64,000 nucleotides of DNA from Acidobacteriaceae bacterium (GTDB taxonomy: Bacteria > Acidobacteriota > Terriglobia > Terriglobales > Acidobacteriaceae): NCBI GenBank assembly GCA_027452245.1, contig DAIDGW010000143.1, positions 1 to 64,000 on the forward strand, given 5' to 3'. Numbering within the stretch: position 1 is the first letter of the stretch; every line of letters begins with the position of its first letter. The notes under the pieces were generated by a model, which had not been told where the DNA came from, did no database searches, and saw only the letters and a program-made list of their open reading frames with translations. The position numbers and the translations under genes are program-made. Below are positions 1 through 8,379 of this stretch, piece by piece.

Positions 1-429
1 CAACTCAACAACGGGGTAGCATCCATAGCTCTGGATCCCACTTTTGCGCAGACGGTAAACGGCAATCTCGAGTACCACGTATTCCTCACTCCAGAGGGCG
101 ACTGCGATGGCCTTTATGTAACCAATAAAACGGCGGGGGGATTCGAAGTTCGCGAATTGCACGGAGGACATTCCAGCATCGCCTTCGATTATCGCGTGAT
201 GGTGCGACGCAAAGGATTCGAAAAGGTTCGAATGCAGGACGTCACCGCCGATTTTGCGCAAATGACGCGCGAATCCGAGGCCTTGACGGCAAAGATAGAG
301 GCCACTCAAATTAAGGACAAAGAACATCCGCGAGTCGCGCCGAGCTTGCCGAAGAAAACTTCCTCACGCAGTGCGCGCCTTCCGTTGATTCCGCAGACAG
401 GGTACCGGCCGACCACGAACAGGAAATAG
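1..429 (+). CDS. C-terminal part of a large structural/secreted protein (5' end outside window)
   Basis: The frame is open from base 1 to a TAG at 427-429, giving 142 residues. The visible part has the segment YHVFLTPEGDCDGLYV, then GGFEVRELHGG and FDYRVMVRRKGFE, followed by a charged tail rich in Lys and Arg. From memory of the family, this ending is typical of large acidobacterial proteins with collagen-like or tail-fibre-like stalks, where it closes the C-terminal globular part. The catalytic or binding role cannot be read from the fragment. The next gene starts about 300 bases later, so it is probably the last gene of its unit. Confidence 0.65.
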   Translation, partial: QLNNGVASIALDPTFAQTVNGNLEYHVFLTPEGDCDGLYVTNKTAGGFEVRELHGGHSSIAFDYRVMVRRKGFEKVRMQDVTADFAQMTRESEALTAKIEATQIKDKEHPRVAPSLPKKTSSRSARLPLIPQTGYRPTTNRK

Positions 430-692
430 GTTTTGCGTGGTGTGGTTCACAAGAGAGACGGAAACCTAAGTATAGCCGGGGGCAGGATCCGGACCCGGCC
501 AAATCGTCCCACGCAAACACGCAATCGCGATACGCGAGCGTTGCAAAGCTAATATAGGCCAGCCAGTGCCTGACCGGGATGGAGAGAACGATTGCATAGG
601 GTATTGCTGGCTGAAATGACTGCCCCTTAGTGCCATCGATCCCCTCGATCGCAAGACTATCTTCGGGTTGCACTCGGTCAGAATATCTCCAC
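430..692. other. intergenic region before the arsR-dab operon
   Basis: No convincing gene is present. Reading frames on the minus strand here lack recognisable motifs and run against the upstream gene. The right end merges into the AT-rich operator and promoter region of the arsR-dab operon. Confidence 0.5.
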
Positions 693-714
693 TATATTCG
701 TTATTTCGAATATA
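693..714 (+). promoter_or_regulatory. inverted-repeat operator of the ArsR regulator
   Basis: TATATTCG and CGAATATA form a perfect 8-base inverted repeat separated by six bases (TTATTT), ending 12 bases before the arsR ATG. The surroundings are AT-rich in an otherwise GC-rich region. ArsR/SmtB repressors commonly bind such AT-rich imperfect palindromes over their own promoter, so this is the likely autoregulatory operator. The function is inferred from position and symmetry. Confidence 0.7.
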
Positions 715-726
715 CTAATAGTATTG

Positions 727-1083
727 ATGAGTGACGCTTTACGACAGTTCAAGAGTGAGATTTTTCAGGGGCTGGCAAATCCGACCCGGATCGCCATCGT
801 AGAACTCTTGCGCGAGGGCGAACTGCCCGCCGGAAAACTGATTGATAAACTCGGGATCGAGCAGGCCAATGCTTCCCAACATCTGGCAGTCCTCCGGGCC
901 AAGCAAATCGTGGTGAGCCGCAAAGTAGGCAATCAGGTCTACTATTCGATCCGTGATCGTGCCCTGATCGAGGTCCTTGATATTTTGCGCCGTTATTTCT
1001 ACGCGCAACTCAACACCACAGTGACCATGCTGAAGGAAGCCGCGAGGGAGACACCAAAATCCCGTCTTGTCACACGTCGATGA
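727..1083 (+). CDS. ArsR-family winged-helix transcriptional regulator
   Basis: This 118-residue protein has the compact ArsR fold: LANPTRIAIVELLREGEL at the start of the wHTH, the recognition helix ANASQHLAVLRAKQIV at about 48-63, and the wing VVSRKVGNQVYYSIRD. The sequence contains no cysteine, so it lacks the ELCVCDL-type thiol site of metal-sensing members. The signal is therefore not a classical thiol-bound metal. The ATG at 727 is preferred over the adjacent TTG at 724. The gene overlaps dabA by four bases (ATGA), so it is translationally coupled to it. An inverted repeat at 693-714 is the likely self-operator. It probably represses the downstream dab genes, but the inducer is unknown. 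Confidence 0.88.
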   Translation: MSDALRQFKSEIFQGLANPTRIAIVELLREGELPAGKLIDKLGIEQANASQHLAVLRAKQIVVSRKVGNQVYYSIRDRALIEVLDILRRYFYAQLNTTVTMLKEAARETPKSRLVTRR

Positions 1084-3905
1084 CCGGCGCTGGCCCCTCC
1101 AAGTCATCCCGAATCGGGCGATTGCGCCACGTGATGGAGCACGCCGCTCATCCGCTTCCCCGCCAGGGGCCCATTGGAATCTTCGTGCACCACAATACTT
1201 TGCACGCCTTTGAACATCTGCCTTTCGAAGAGGCGGTAAAACAGGCGGGGCAACTGTTTGAAGCCGAACCGTACATGAGCGAGGCGCGCTATCGGAGTGA
1301 ACTGTCGCGCGGAAGGATTCAACTCGTCGATGTCGATGCCGTCATCGACCGGGAACCAGATTCGCTGATCTTTTCGGGACTGAGCCGGAGTTCACTGCGG
1401 CGGGCAATGATTACACCCGGAGTCCGCGAGTTTGACGGGGCGACGATTGTTTGGCGGATCGAGCAGGGCGATCTGGCTAAGGACTTTCAAGCCCCTGCGC
1501 TGCGGATATTGTTCGACGCTTGCTTTACGCGCGCGGTGCCGCACGAAGAAGAGCCTGCCGCGCCTCGTCCCGTGGACGAGGTGATCCATCCCTGGCTGAT
1601 CCGGCTTTGCTCCGTCTTTTTGGATCAAGGCACGGCCTATTGGCCGATGCCCAACCGCGAGAAGGGATTCTACGAGAGCGTGCGGACGCTGCTCTCCGGG
1701 GGAGGTGGGATTTTCCCCAAATACTTAGTAGGGCTGGGCGAGGAGTTTCGCAGACAGCAGCATCTAGGGTTTTCGGCAGCGGATTCAGTGCTGGATTATC
1801 TGGACAGCATAACCCCGGAAGAAACGGAGTGGGCCGAAATTGTCCAGGCCGAACTCTTAGCGCTCCCCGGCTGGGCTGGGCTCATGCGCAAGCTTGAGGA
1901 AGAACCCACTCTGGCGCCCCATCACATCCTGCCCTGTTCTCTCATGGACTTTCTGGCGGTACGACTGACGATGGCACGGATCGCGGCGCAAAGAGGCGCA
2001 GCAGAGACGATTCCAGAAGAGAGCCCGCTTAAAACGCAGGAGAGAAGGCGTTTGAGCCGCACGGCGCGGATCTATGACGCCGCCCGGGTATTGCGACTTT
2101 CCGCCGAGGAAGTAGCGAGGCTTTCTCAATCGGAGTGGGTGGTGTTTTCCAGCGAGATCAAAGCCTTCAACGGGCTGGAGCGCCGCCGCGTACTGCACCT
2201 TGCCTACGAACGGGCTCACGAACGCGAGATTCTGCGCGGGTTGGCTAGTCACAGAAAATACCGCGGCTTATTCGATCAAGGGCAAAGACCTGTGGCGCAG
2301 GTATTCTTCTGCCTCGACGAGCGCGAAGAATCTATGCGGAGAGCGCTCGAAGAGACTTCTCCGGCAGTCGAGACCCACGGGGCAGCCGGATACTTCGGGG
2401 TAGCCGTGGATTACAAGGGGATCGATGATCCCCATGGGGCAGCGTTATGTCCAGTGGTGGTCAAACCAAAGCATGCCATTGTGGAACAGCCAAAAGCCGG
2501 AGACGGTTCCGTACTGAACAGCCGCCGTTGGCGTCGTCGAATTCTTGGGCTGCTCATGCGCAATTCGTTTGTCTCTTCCAAGACATTGCTACGAGGCTGG
2601 CTGTCGACCGCGGCCCTTGGCTTGCTTTCTGCAGTGCCCTTGATCGGTCATCTTCTGGCGCCGCGACGTTATGCGCTCCTGCGCGAATGGCTGAACAAGG
2701 CATTTTTGCCTGAGCCGCGGACCGAACTCACGCTGATGCGGAACACCAGGCAATCCCGCGGCGCCGTATCCGGACTGTTGATGGGATTCACCGCAGAAGA
2801 GAAAGCAGAACGTGTGGCGAGCGTCCTGGGTCCGGCGGGCCTGGTGCACAATTTCGCGCGGCTGGTGGTAATCCTGGGGCACGGCTCGTCAAGCCTCAAC
2901 AATCCGCATGAATCGGCGCACGATTGTGGCGCCTGCGGCGGGCGACGGGGCGGACCGAACGCGCGCCTTTTTGCCGCCATGGCGAACCGGCAAGAAGTCC
3001 GCGAGCGGTTGCGGGAAGAAGGAATCGATATTCCTCCAGACACGTGGTTCGTCGGCGGGTATCACGACACGTGCAATGACGGCATCGATTTGTTCGACCT
3101 GGATGCTGTGCCCTCAACGCATTTGCCTGATGTGGAGTCAATTCGCAGGGCTTTTGATCACGCGAGAGCGCAGAACGCCCTCGAGCGCTCCCGGAGATTT
3201 GAATCCTGCCTCGCGAATGCGGACACAAAACGCGCTCTGCGTCATGTAGAAGAGCGCAGCGAGCACCTCGCGCAGCCGCGGCCGGAATACGGACATTGCA
3301 CGAATTCGGTCTGCATCATCGGACGGCGCAGACTGACGCGGGGCCTCTTCCTCGACCGGCGGGCTTTTCTGCTTTCCTATGATTCGAGTGTAGATCCCGA
3401 CAACGACGCACTAGCGGCATTGCTGGCGGCGGCGGTTCCCGTCTGCGCCGGGATCAGCCTTGAATATTACTTCTCATTCGTGGACAACGACCGGTACGGG
3501 TGCGGAACAAAACTACCGCACAATGTGACCAGCTTAATGGGAGTGATGGACGGTCACGCCAGTGACCTACGCACGGGATTGCCCTGGCAGATGGTTGAAA
3601 TTCACGAGCCGGTCCGGATTCTATTCGTGGTCGAAACTACTCCCGGCAGGCTGGAGAAAGTCATTGACATCAGCCCGGCACTGAAGCAACTTCTTGAGAA
3701 CCGCTGGATTCGACTGGCCACGATTGATCCGGCATCGGCACGGGTTCATGTCCACCGGGACGGCGGATTTGAAGAGTTCCACGAGGACCTGGAACGCCTG
3801 CCGGTGGCGCTTTCCTCCTACGAATGGTACGCCGGGAAACTCCAGCATCTTTCGATGGCCTGGATTCAAACTCCTCGAACGGCGACAGGGGACGGCCTGC
3901 GGTGA
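1080..3905 (+). CDS. dabA: DabA, probable inorganic carbon transporter subunit (DUF2309/UPF0753)
   Basis: This 941-residue protein carries the signatures of DabA, the cytoplasmic carbonic-anhydrase-like subunit of the DAB complex. In characterised DAB systems it works with the membrane subunit DabB to turn CO2 into bicarbonate in one direction, driven by a cation gradient. Visible motifs are FFCLDEREES (Cys and Asp zinc-site residues, about 411-413), LGHGSSSLNNP with the zinc His at about 600, and AHDCGACGG with the second zinc Cys at about 616. The C-terminal third has YGHCTNSVCIIGRR and KLPHNVTSLMGVMDG, also family hallmarks. It starts inside the arsR stop codon and ends overlapping the GTG of the next gene, so the operon is tightly coupled. 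Transport activity is inferred from homology. Confidence 0.92.
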   Translation: MTGAGPSKSSRIGRLRHVMEHAAHPLPRQGPIGIFVHHNTLHAFEHLPFEEAVKQAGQLFEAEPYMSEARYRSELSRGRIQLVDVDAVIDREPDSLIFSGLSRSSLRRAMITPGVREFDGATIVWRIEQGDLAKDFQAPALRILFDACFTRAVPHEEEPAAPRPVDEVIHPWLIRLCSVFLDQGTAYWPMPNREKGFYESVRTLLSGGGGIFPKYLVGLGEEFRRQQHLGFSAADSVLDYLDSITPEETEWAEIVQAELLALPGWAGLMRKLEEEPTLAPHHILPCSLMDFLAVRLTMARIAAQRGAAETIPEESPLKTQERRRLSRTARIYDAARVLRLSAEEVARLSQSEWVVFSSEIKAFNGLERRRVLHLAYERAHEREILRGLASHRKYRGLFDQGQRPVAQVFFCLDEREESMRRALEETSPAVETHGAAGYFGVAVDYKGIDDPHGAALCPVVVKPKHAIVEQPKAGDGSVLNSRRWRRRILGLLMRNSFVSSKTLLRGWLSTAALGLLSAVPLIGHLLAPRRYALLREWLNKAFLPEPRTELTLMRNTRQSRGAVSGLLMGFTAEEKAERVASVLGPAGLVHNFARLVVILGHGSSSLNNPHESAHDCGACGGRRGGPNARLFAAMANRQEVRERLREEGIDIPPDTWFVGGYHDTCNDGIDLFDLDAVPSTHLPDVESIRRAFDHARAQNALERSRRFESCLANADTKRALRHVEERSEHLAQPRPEYGHCTNSVCIIGRRRLTRGLFLDRRAFLLSYDSSVDPDNDALAALLAAAVPVCAGISLEYYFSFVDNDRYGCGTKLPHNVTSLMGVMDGHASDLRTGLPWQMVEIHEPVRILFVVETTPGRLEKVIDISPALKQLLENRWIRLATIDPASARVHVHRDGGFEEFHEDLERLPVALSSYEWYAGKLQHLSMAWIQTPRTATGDGLR

Positions 3906-5242
3906 ACGCCTTTCAGAACATTCTGGTTTTTGTCGTGGTAGCTCCCGCGGGCATCTTTGCAGTATTTGCGTTGCTATGGCTGCTTGGTTGGAATCCAAGC
4001 GAGCGCTTGCTGTCCGGAACCACAGGGATCACATTCTCCGCCTGCAGCGCTGGAGTAGCGGCACTGATCTGGAAAACCTCTTCCGCATTAAGTGTTACCG
4101 CAACTTTTGGCAGCTGGTTCGCGGTGGGTACGTATCACTTTCCATTGGTATTGATGGTTGACCGGCTATCGGTTCCTTTTGTCGCCTTAGCCGTGGTACT
4201 CTCCGGACTAATCGGCCAGTTCTCGGCGACCTACCTCCATCGTGAGTCTGGTTTCCTGCGGTTCTTCCTGTTGTTGCACTTGTTCGCATTCGGATCCTTA
4301 CTCGCCTTCGCCGCGGGTTCCTTCGACCTGTTGGCCGCAGGATGGGAGATCGTCGGCATCACTTCCGTGCTGTTAATCGGATTTTTCGAGCGGAGGCCCG
4401 CTCCCGTCGAAAACGGACTTTATGTCTTCGGGATATACCGCACGTGTGACATGGGGTTGCTCGTGGCTATCTTCGCCATGCACCATTGGGCGGGAACAGC
4501 ATCTTTTGTTGCTGGATTCCCCCGCTTCACCGGCGCACAGGAGGTGATCATCTGTCTTCTTCTGCTCTTTGCAGCATCCGGAAAAGCTGCGCAGGTGCCT
4601 TTTTCCGGTTGGCTTCCACGGGCGATGGAGGGACCCACGCCGTCAAGCGCCATCTTCTATGGAGCGATCTCCATCCACGCGGGGGCGTACCTGTTGCTTC
4701 GTGCCCAGCCCTTGCTCGCTCAATCGGTGATTGCTTCCTGCCTGGTTATTCTGATCGGCGCCATTACCGCTATTCATGGAACTATTGTTGGTCGGGCCAG
4801 CGCCGATGCCAAGACATCGCTCGCTTATGCCACATTGACGCAAGTGGGCATCGTGTTCATCGAAATCGGGCTTGGATGGAGATGGCTGGCGATAGCGCAC
4901 ATTCTGGGAAATGCCACGATTCGCACCATGCAGTACCTGCGCGCGCCCTCAATGCTTCACGACTACCACCAGATGCACTCTGCCATTGGAGGTGAACTCT
5001 CACCGACCGGAACACAACTGGAGGAGATGCTACCGGAGAAAGTGCATCTATGGCTCTATCGTTGGGCGCTCGATCGTGGTCATCTGGACACCATGACTGA
5101 GCGATGGATCATTGATCCTCTGTCGCAACTTTCCGCCTATCTGTCCCGGGGGGATCAGCGTCCCTCGCCCTCCCCTGCTCCAATCCCTACTGGATGCGCC
5201 GCCGAGCCTTCGACATCGGGATCAAGTCAAGGTGGTAATTGA
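3902..5242 (+). CDS. dabB: DabB-like proton/cation-conducting membrane subunit (NuoL family)
   Basis: This 446-residue, strongly hydrophobic protein resembles NuoL/MrpA-type antiporter subunits. The GTG at 3902 overlaps the dabA stop (GTGA) and is preferred to an upstream in-frame start that would lie inside dabA. Key features are AAGWEIVGITSVLLIGF at about 146-160, carrying the conserved TM5 glutamate, and GKAAQVPFSGWLP followed by AMEGPTPSSA, the TM7-8 lysine and loop signature. The C-terminus is short compared with NuoL and lacks the long lateral helix, as expected for DabB. It would conduct cations and dock DabA at the membrane. A role in CO2 capture is inferred from pairing with dabA. 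Confidence 0.87.
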   Translation: MNAFQNILVFVVVAPAGIFAVFALLWLLGWNPSERLLSGTTGITFSACSAGVAALIWKTSSALSVTATFGSWFAVGTYHFPLVLMVDRLSVPFVALAVVLSGLIGQFSATYLHRESGFLRFFLLLHLFAFGSLLAFAAGSFDLLAAGWEIVGITSVLLIGFFERRPAPVENGLYVFGIYRTCDMGLLVAIFAMHHWAGTASFVAGFPRFTGAQEVIICLLLLFAASGKAAQVPFSGWLPRAMEGPTPSSAIFYGAISIHAGAYLLLRAQPLLAQSVIASCLVILIGAITAIHGTIVGRASADAKTSLAYATLTQVGIVFIEIGLGWRWLAIAHILGNATIRTMQYLRAPSMLHDYHQMHSAIGGELSPTGTQLEEMLPEKVHLWLYRWALDRGHLDTMTERWIIDPLSQLSAYLSRGDQRPSPSPAPIPTGCAAEPSTSGSSQGGN

Positions 5243-6750
5243 TGATAGTACCGGAATGGGCTCTCCATACGTCATTTTTGACCAGCGCCTCGATTGCGGC
5301 TCCCTGGGTTGCTGCCGGTTTCCTGACAACCTTGCGGCGACAGGTCCGGACCTTCGGATGTATTGCGGCGCTCCTGTCCATCCTTGCTAGTACAGGGCTT
5401 GTTTGGCAGGCGCCCAAGGGTGAGTCACTGTACGAAACGTTGATGCTGCTATTTTCCAGCCTCACTTTCGGCGCAATTCTGCTGCTGCCGCGACGTGATG
5501 CAGAGGCGGGTGTGATCGGCGGAATTCTCATTCTGCTGGGATCGACACTCCTGGCCTACTCGACGGGGAACCTGCTCGTCCTGCTGGGAGCATGGATTCT
5601 GTCCAGTCTCCCGTTTTTGTGGCCCGGGTGGTTCCGGTCTCACACTTGGCGTCCCGCGGTTTCTCTCGTATTTTCCGCTCTTGCGCTCGCGGCGGCGATT
5701 GGCATCATCGCGGGCAGCACCAGAGTCGTTTCAATTGGGAATCTGAAGGGACAGAGCCCAGGCGGAATTGCAGCATTTGCCCTGCTGATCGTCGCCACGA
5801 TCTTTCGCAAAGGGATTCTCCCCTTCCATGCCTGGGTAGCAGATGCCGCTGAGAGAGGCCCATTGGTGCCTACGGCTCTTCTCCTCAATGGCCACTTGGG
5901 GGCGTTGTTGGTCGTCAAGTTGATTGTCCCTTTATTTCCCGAGACCGACCATCTGTTCCCGATCGTTTCCTATTTCGCGATAGCCACCGCGGTTTTTGTC
6001 GCCGTGCGAGCACTTGCCGAGAACTCGCCGCGACGGTTGCTTGCCTTTCTTGCTCTCAGTCAGTCAGCCTGCATCTTAACCGGCCTGGAGAGCCGAACCG
6101 CGGAAGGAATGACTGGCGCCCTCGTGCACTGGGTCGTGGTGACGGTGTCCACGGTGGGCCTTTTCGGAATTTTGCGACTGCTTGAGGTTCGCTTTGGCGA
6201 GAATCTGAGCGCGAGCAGACATTTGGGTTTAGCTCAACATGCACCGCGACTTGCCGTCTCCTTCGTCATCCTAGGATTGGCCTTGGTCGGCCTGCCGGGC
6301 ACGCTGGGTTTCTGCTCTCAGGACTTACTGATCCAGGGAACACTCACGACCCACCCTCTCACCGGATTGCTGCTCCCCATTGCGACAGCGATGAATGCGG
6401 TGAGCTTCTTTCGTTTGTTCACCCGTCTTTTCCTGGGTAAGCAGCGAACGGGATTCACGATTGCAGCGGACGCGTTGCCACGCGAGCGTTGGGTCCTGGC
6501 TGGCATTGTGTTGTTTGTCGTCCTGGGAGGCCTGTTCCCAAACGAAACCGTGATTGAGCATTCGTCCGGAGTCGATGTGGGCGGGACGACCCGTCGTTTC
6601 GATGACCGCGACATCGTCTATTCGAATAACAGTTCGTCCCCGCAGTTCCGATCAGGTGAACCCAGGTTGATCGCTGCGCAGCAGGTTCATGGGAGCAAGG
6701 CCCGCATCGCCCAAAGTGCAAGGGCTCCGAGGGCCTCCACGGAATTCTGA
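5242..6750 (+). CDS. second NuoL/M-like antiporter subunit of the dab operon
   Basis: This 502-residue polytopic membrane protein starts with an ATG that shares one base with the dabB stop (TGATG), which points to translational coupling. FRKGILPFHAWVADAAERG (about 186-204) matches the TM7 lysine and loop signature of the proton-pumping NuoL/M/N family, and FVILGLALVGLPGTLGFCSQ matches the TM11-12 region. At the expected TM5 position the sequence reads LLGAWILSSLPFLW, with no glutamate, so the usual Glu/Lys pair is incomplete. The hydrophilic tail after about residue 435 is Ser/Arg-rich and unlike known families. It may be a structural or regulatory partner of DabB. The function is inferred from context only. 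Confidence 0.78.
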   Translation: MIVPEWALHTSFLTSASIAAPWVAAGFLTTLRRQVRTFGCIAALLSILASTGLVWQAPKGESLYETLMLLFSSLTFGAILLLPRRDAEAGVIGGILILLGSTLLAYSTGNLLVLLGAWILSSLPFLWPGWFRSHTWRPAVSLVFSALALAAAIGIIAGSTRVVSIGNLKGQSPGGIAAFALLIVATIFRKGILPFHAWVADAAERGPLVPTALLLNGHLGALLVVKLIVPLFPETDHLFPIVSYFAIATAVFVAVRALAENSPRRLLAFLALSQSACILTGLESRTAEGMTGALVHWVVVTVSTVGLFGILRLLEVRFGENLSASRHLGLAQHAPRLAVSFVILGLALVGLPGTLGFCSQDLLIQGTLTTHPLTGLLLPIATAMNAVSFFRLFTRLFLGKQRTGFTIAADALPRERWVLAGIVLFVVLGGLFPNETVIEHSSGVDVGGTTRRFDDRDIVYSNNSSSPQFRSGEPRLIAAQQVHGSKARIAQSARAPRASTEF

Positions 6751-6804
6751 TTCTCCTTAGAAGTTGCGGCTTCACTCAATGCGTGGCTTCCAATCTCGCC
6801 CTCT

Positions 6805-8301
6805 CTACAACGTCTGCAGGAAGTTAACCAAGTCCTGCATTTGCTGGGATGAAAGGCCAATCTGGAAGCGCTTGTTATAGAAATTAACCACTTGGGAAAG
6901 GTTTGCAGCCGCCCCATTGTGGAAATATGGAGCACGGGCGGCAAGCCCTCGCAAGATCGGGCCCTTGATACGTCCGATATCGCTGCATTGTCCCGAGATC
7001 AAGCCTTTTCCCGGATCACTGGTATAGAAAACCTGCCCTGCCTGCGTGCCTTGAGTGCACACCAGTTCGAATACGGGAGCGGTCGGCTGCTGCAGTTGCT
7101 GTAGCCCGGCGATGATGTTGGGATCTGTTTCGTACTGCAGCGAATGGCTCGTGCCAATATCCAGCGGCAATGGGAATGAGTGATCACCCACATTCGGAGC
7201 GTCATGGCAGGTGGTGCAAGTTCCAGCAATGGTTTGCGTGCCTGTCGTTAGGCCCGGAACATCGCTGATGGTCAGGGCTTGCGTATTGAATATCTGTTCG
7301 CCACGGGCAATCGAAGCCTGTCGACTATTGCGGGAATTCTGCCATGCCGTATAGATCGTGAACACGTTGGGATTAAACGGTTGCCCGTTCGGATCTCCGC
7401 CCAGCGAATCGTTGATACCCGGATAGTACTGCTGAGTGGGCAGGAATTGTGGCCCACCTTGCGATCCTTTCTGTCCATTCAGATTGCCGGCAAAGAAGTC
7501 ATACAACTGCGCTGAGTTGAGGGCGAGTTCGAAGCTCACAATCTGGCTCAGTTGCGTAGAGGTTGGCGGTTGTGTGGCCTGGGCATGAGTCAGCGTGGCA
7601 TCAATGGCCTGCTGGGTCAGGTCTGTGTTTAGATTCGCGGCGAAAGTCTGCTCATTATTTAAGGGATAGGTGACCGATTCCCGTCCATCGAACATGACGG
7701 CACTCAGGAAACCGAGATTCGTGGCCGGCAAAGGCCGCCGATACATTGAGGCGGTTTGCTGCCCCTGCGAATCAGTTGTTAAAGCGCAGCCGTACGGATC
7801 TTCTACAGCCGTGATGGTGAATTGCGGCGGGTTGGCATCAGTCGTGTTGGGAGGAACCTGTATGCCGATGCGAATCAATCCATTGTTGACGACGAGAGTG
7901 TTATTCACCGGGCCCGTTGGGCACGTTGAACCATCGACTTGAGCGAAGAGCGGATCTTTTCCGTTGGTGATGTAATACCGCAACTGCGCGTCGACGGCGC
8001 TCAACCCAAAGCCGTCGCTGGCAGCGTGACACGTTGCGCAAGTGCGGCCATTGGTACCCAACGTCTGAAAGAAAGGTCCGCTTATATCTACTGAACCTGT
8101 GGTGCTGTTTGTCGCGGAGAAACCGGCGAGGTCCAGGAATGGGAGAAGGTTGGGAAGATAAATATCTGCGATCGCCGATCCGGTCGTAACAATGACAAGA
8201 ATGGCGACTAATACAATCACTCGACGGCGCAGACTGTTGTGAGCAGGGATTTTGCCCAGCAAGCCGGAAAGGAACTCGGGCATTCGCGTTTGATAGAACA
8301 T
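6805..8301 (-). CDS. diheme cytochrome c peroxidase/MauG-like exported protein
   Basis: This 498-residue protein has two CxxCH haem sites: CATCH at about 88-92 and CTTCH at about 362-366. It also has the family ending ARAPYFHNGAAANLSQVVNFY. An N-terminal basic stretch (LRRR) and a hydrophobic segment near residues 28-45 form a signal or anchor, so it acts in the periplasm. Members of this superfamily reduce peroxide or oxidise other substrates with electrons from small cytochromes. The substrate here cannot be read. The second in-frame ATG (8301) sits seven bases after AGGAG and is preferred to the one at 8307, which lies too close. The gene converges on the dab operon. Confidence 0.85.
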   Translation of the reverse strand: MFYQTRMPEFLSGLLGKIPAHNSLRRRVIVLVAILVIVTTGSAIADIYLPNLLPFLDLAGFSATNSTTGSVDISGPFFQTLGTNGRTCATCHAASDGFGLSAVDAQLRYYITNGKDPLFAQVDGSTCPTGPVNNTLVVNNGLIRIGIQVPPNTTDANPPQFTITAVEDPYGCALTTDSQGQQTASMYRRPLPATNLGFLSAVMFDGRESVTYPLNNEQTFAANLNTDLTQQAIDATLTHAQATQPPTSTQLSQIVSFELALNSAQLYDFFAGNLNGQKGSQGGPQFLPTQQYYPGINDSLGGDPNGQPFNPNVFTIYTAWQNSRNSRQASIARGEQIFNTQALTISDVPGLTTGTQTIAGTCTTCHDAPNVGDHSFPLPLDIGTSHSLQYETDPNIIAGLQQLQQPTAPVFELVCTQGTQAGQVFYTSDPGKGLISGQCSDIGRIKGPILRGLAARAPYFHNGAAANLSQVVNFYNKRFQIGLSSQQMQDLVNFLQTL

Positions 8302-8379
8302 AAACATTCTCCTGAGTGTGTTTTGATTTTTCTTTACCCAGTTATTTCCCCAAAGCTCGGCCCGTGGTGCTCAAACTTT

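Noticed and set aside
211-235. GGTTCGAAT-like string resembling a tRNA T-arm
   Set aside because: It is inside a coding region, and no acceptor stem, D-arm or anticodon arm surrounds it.
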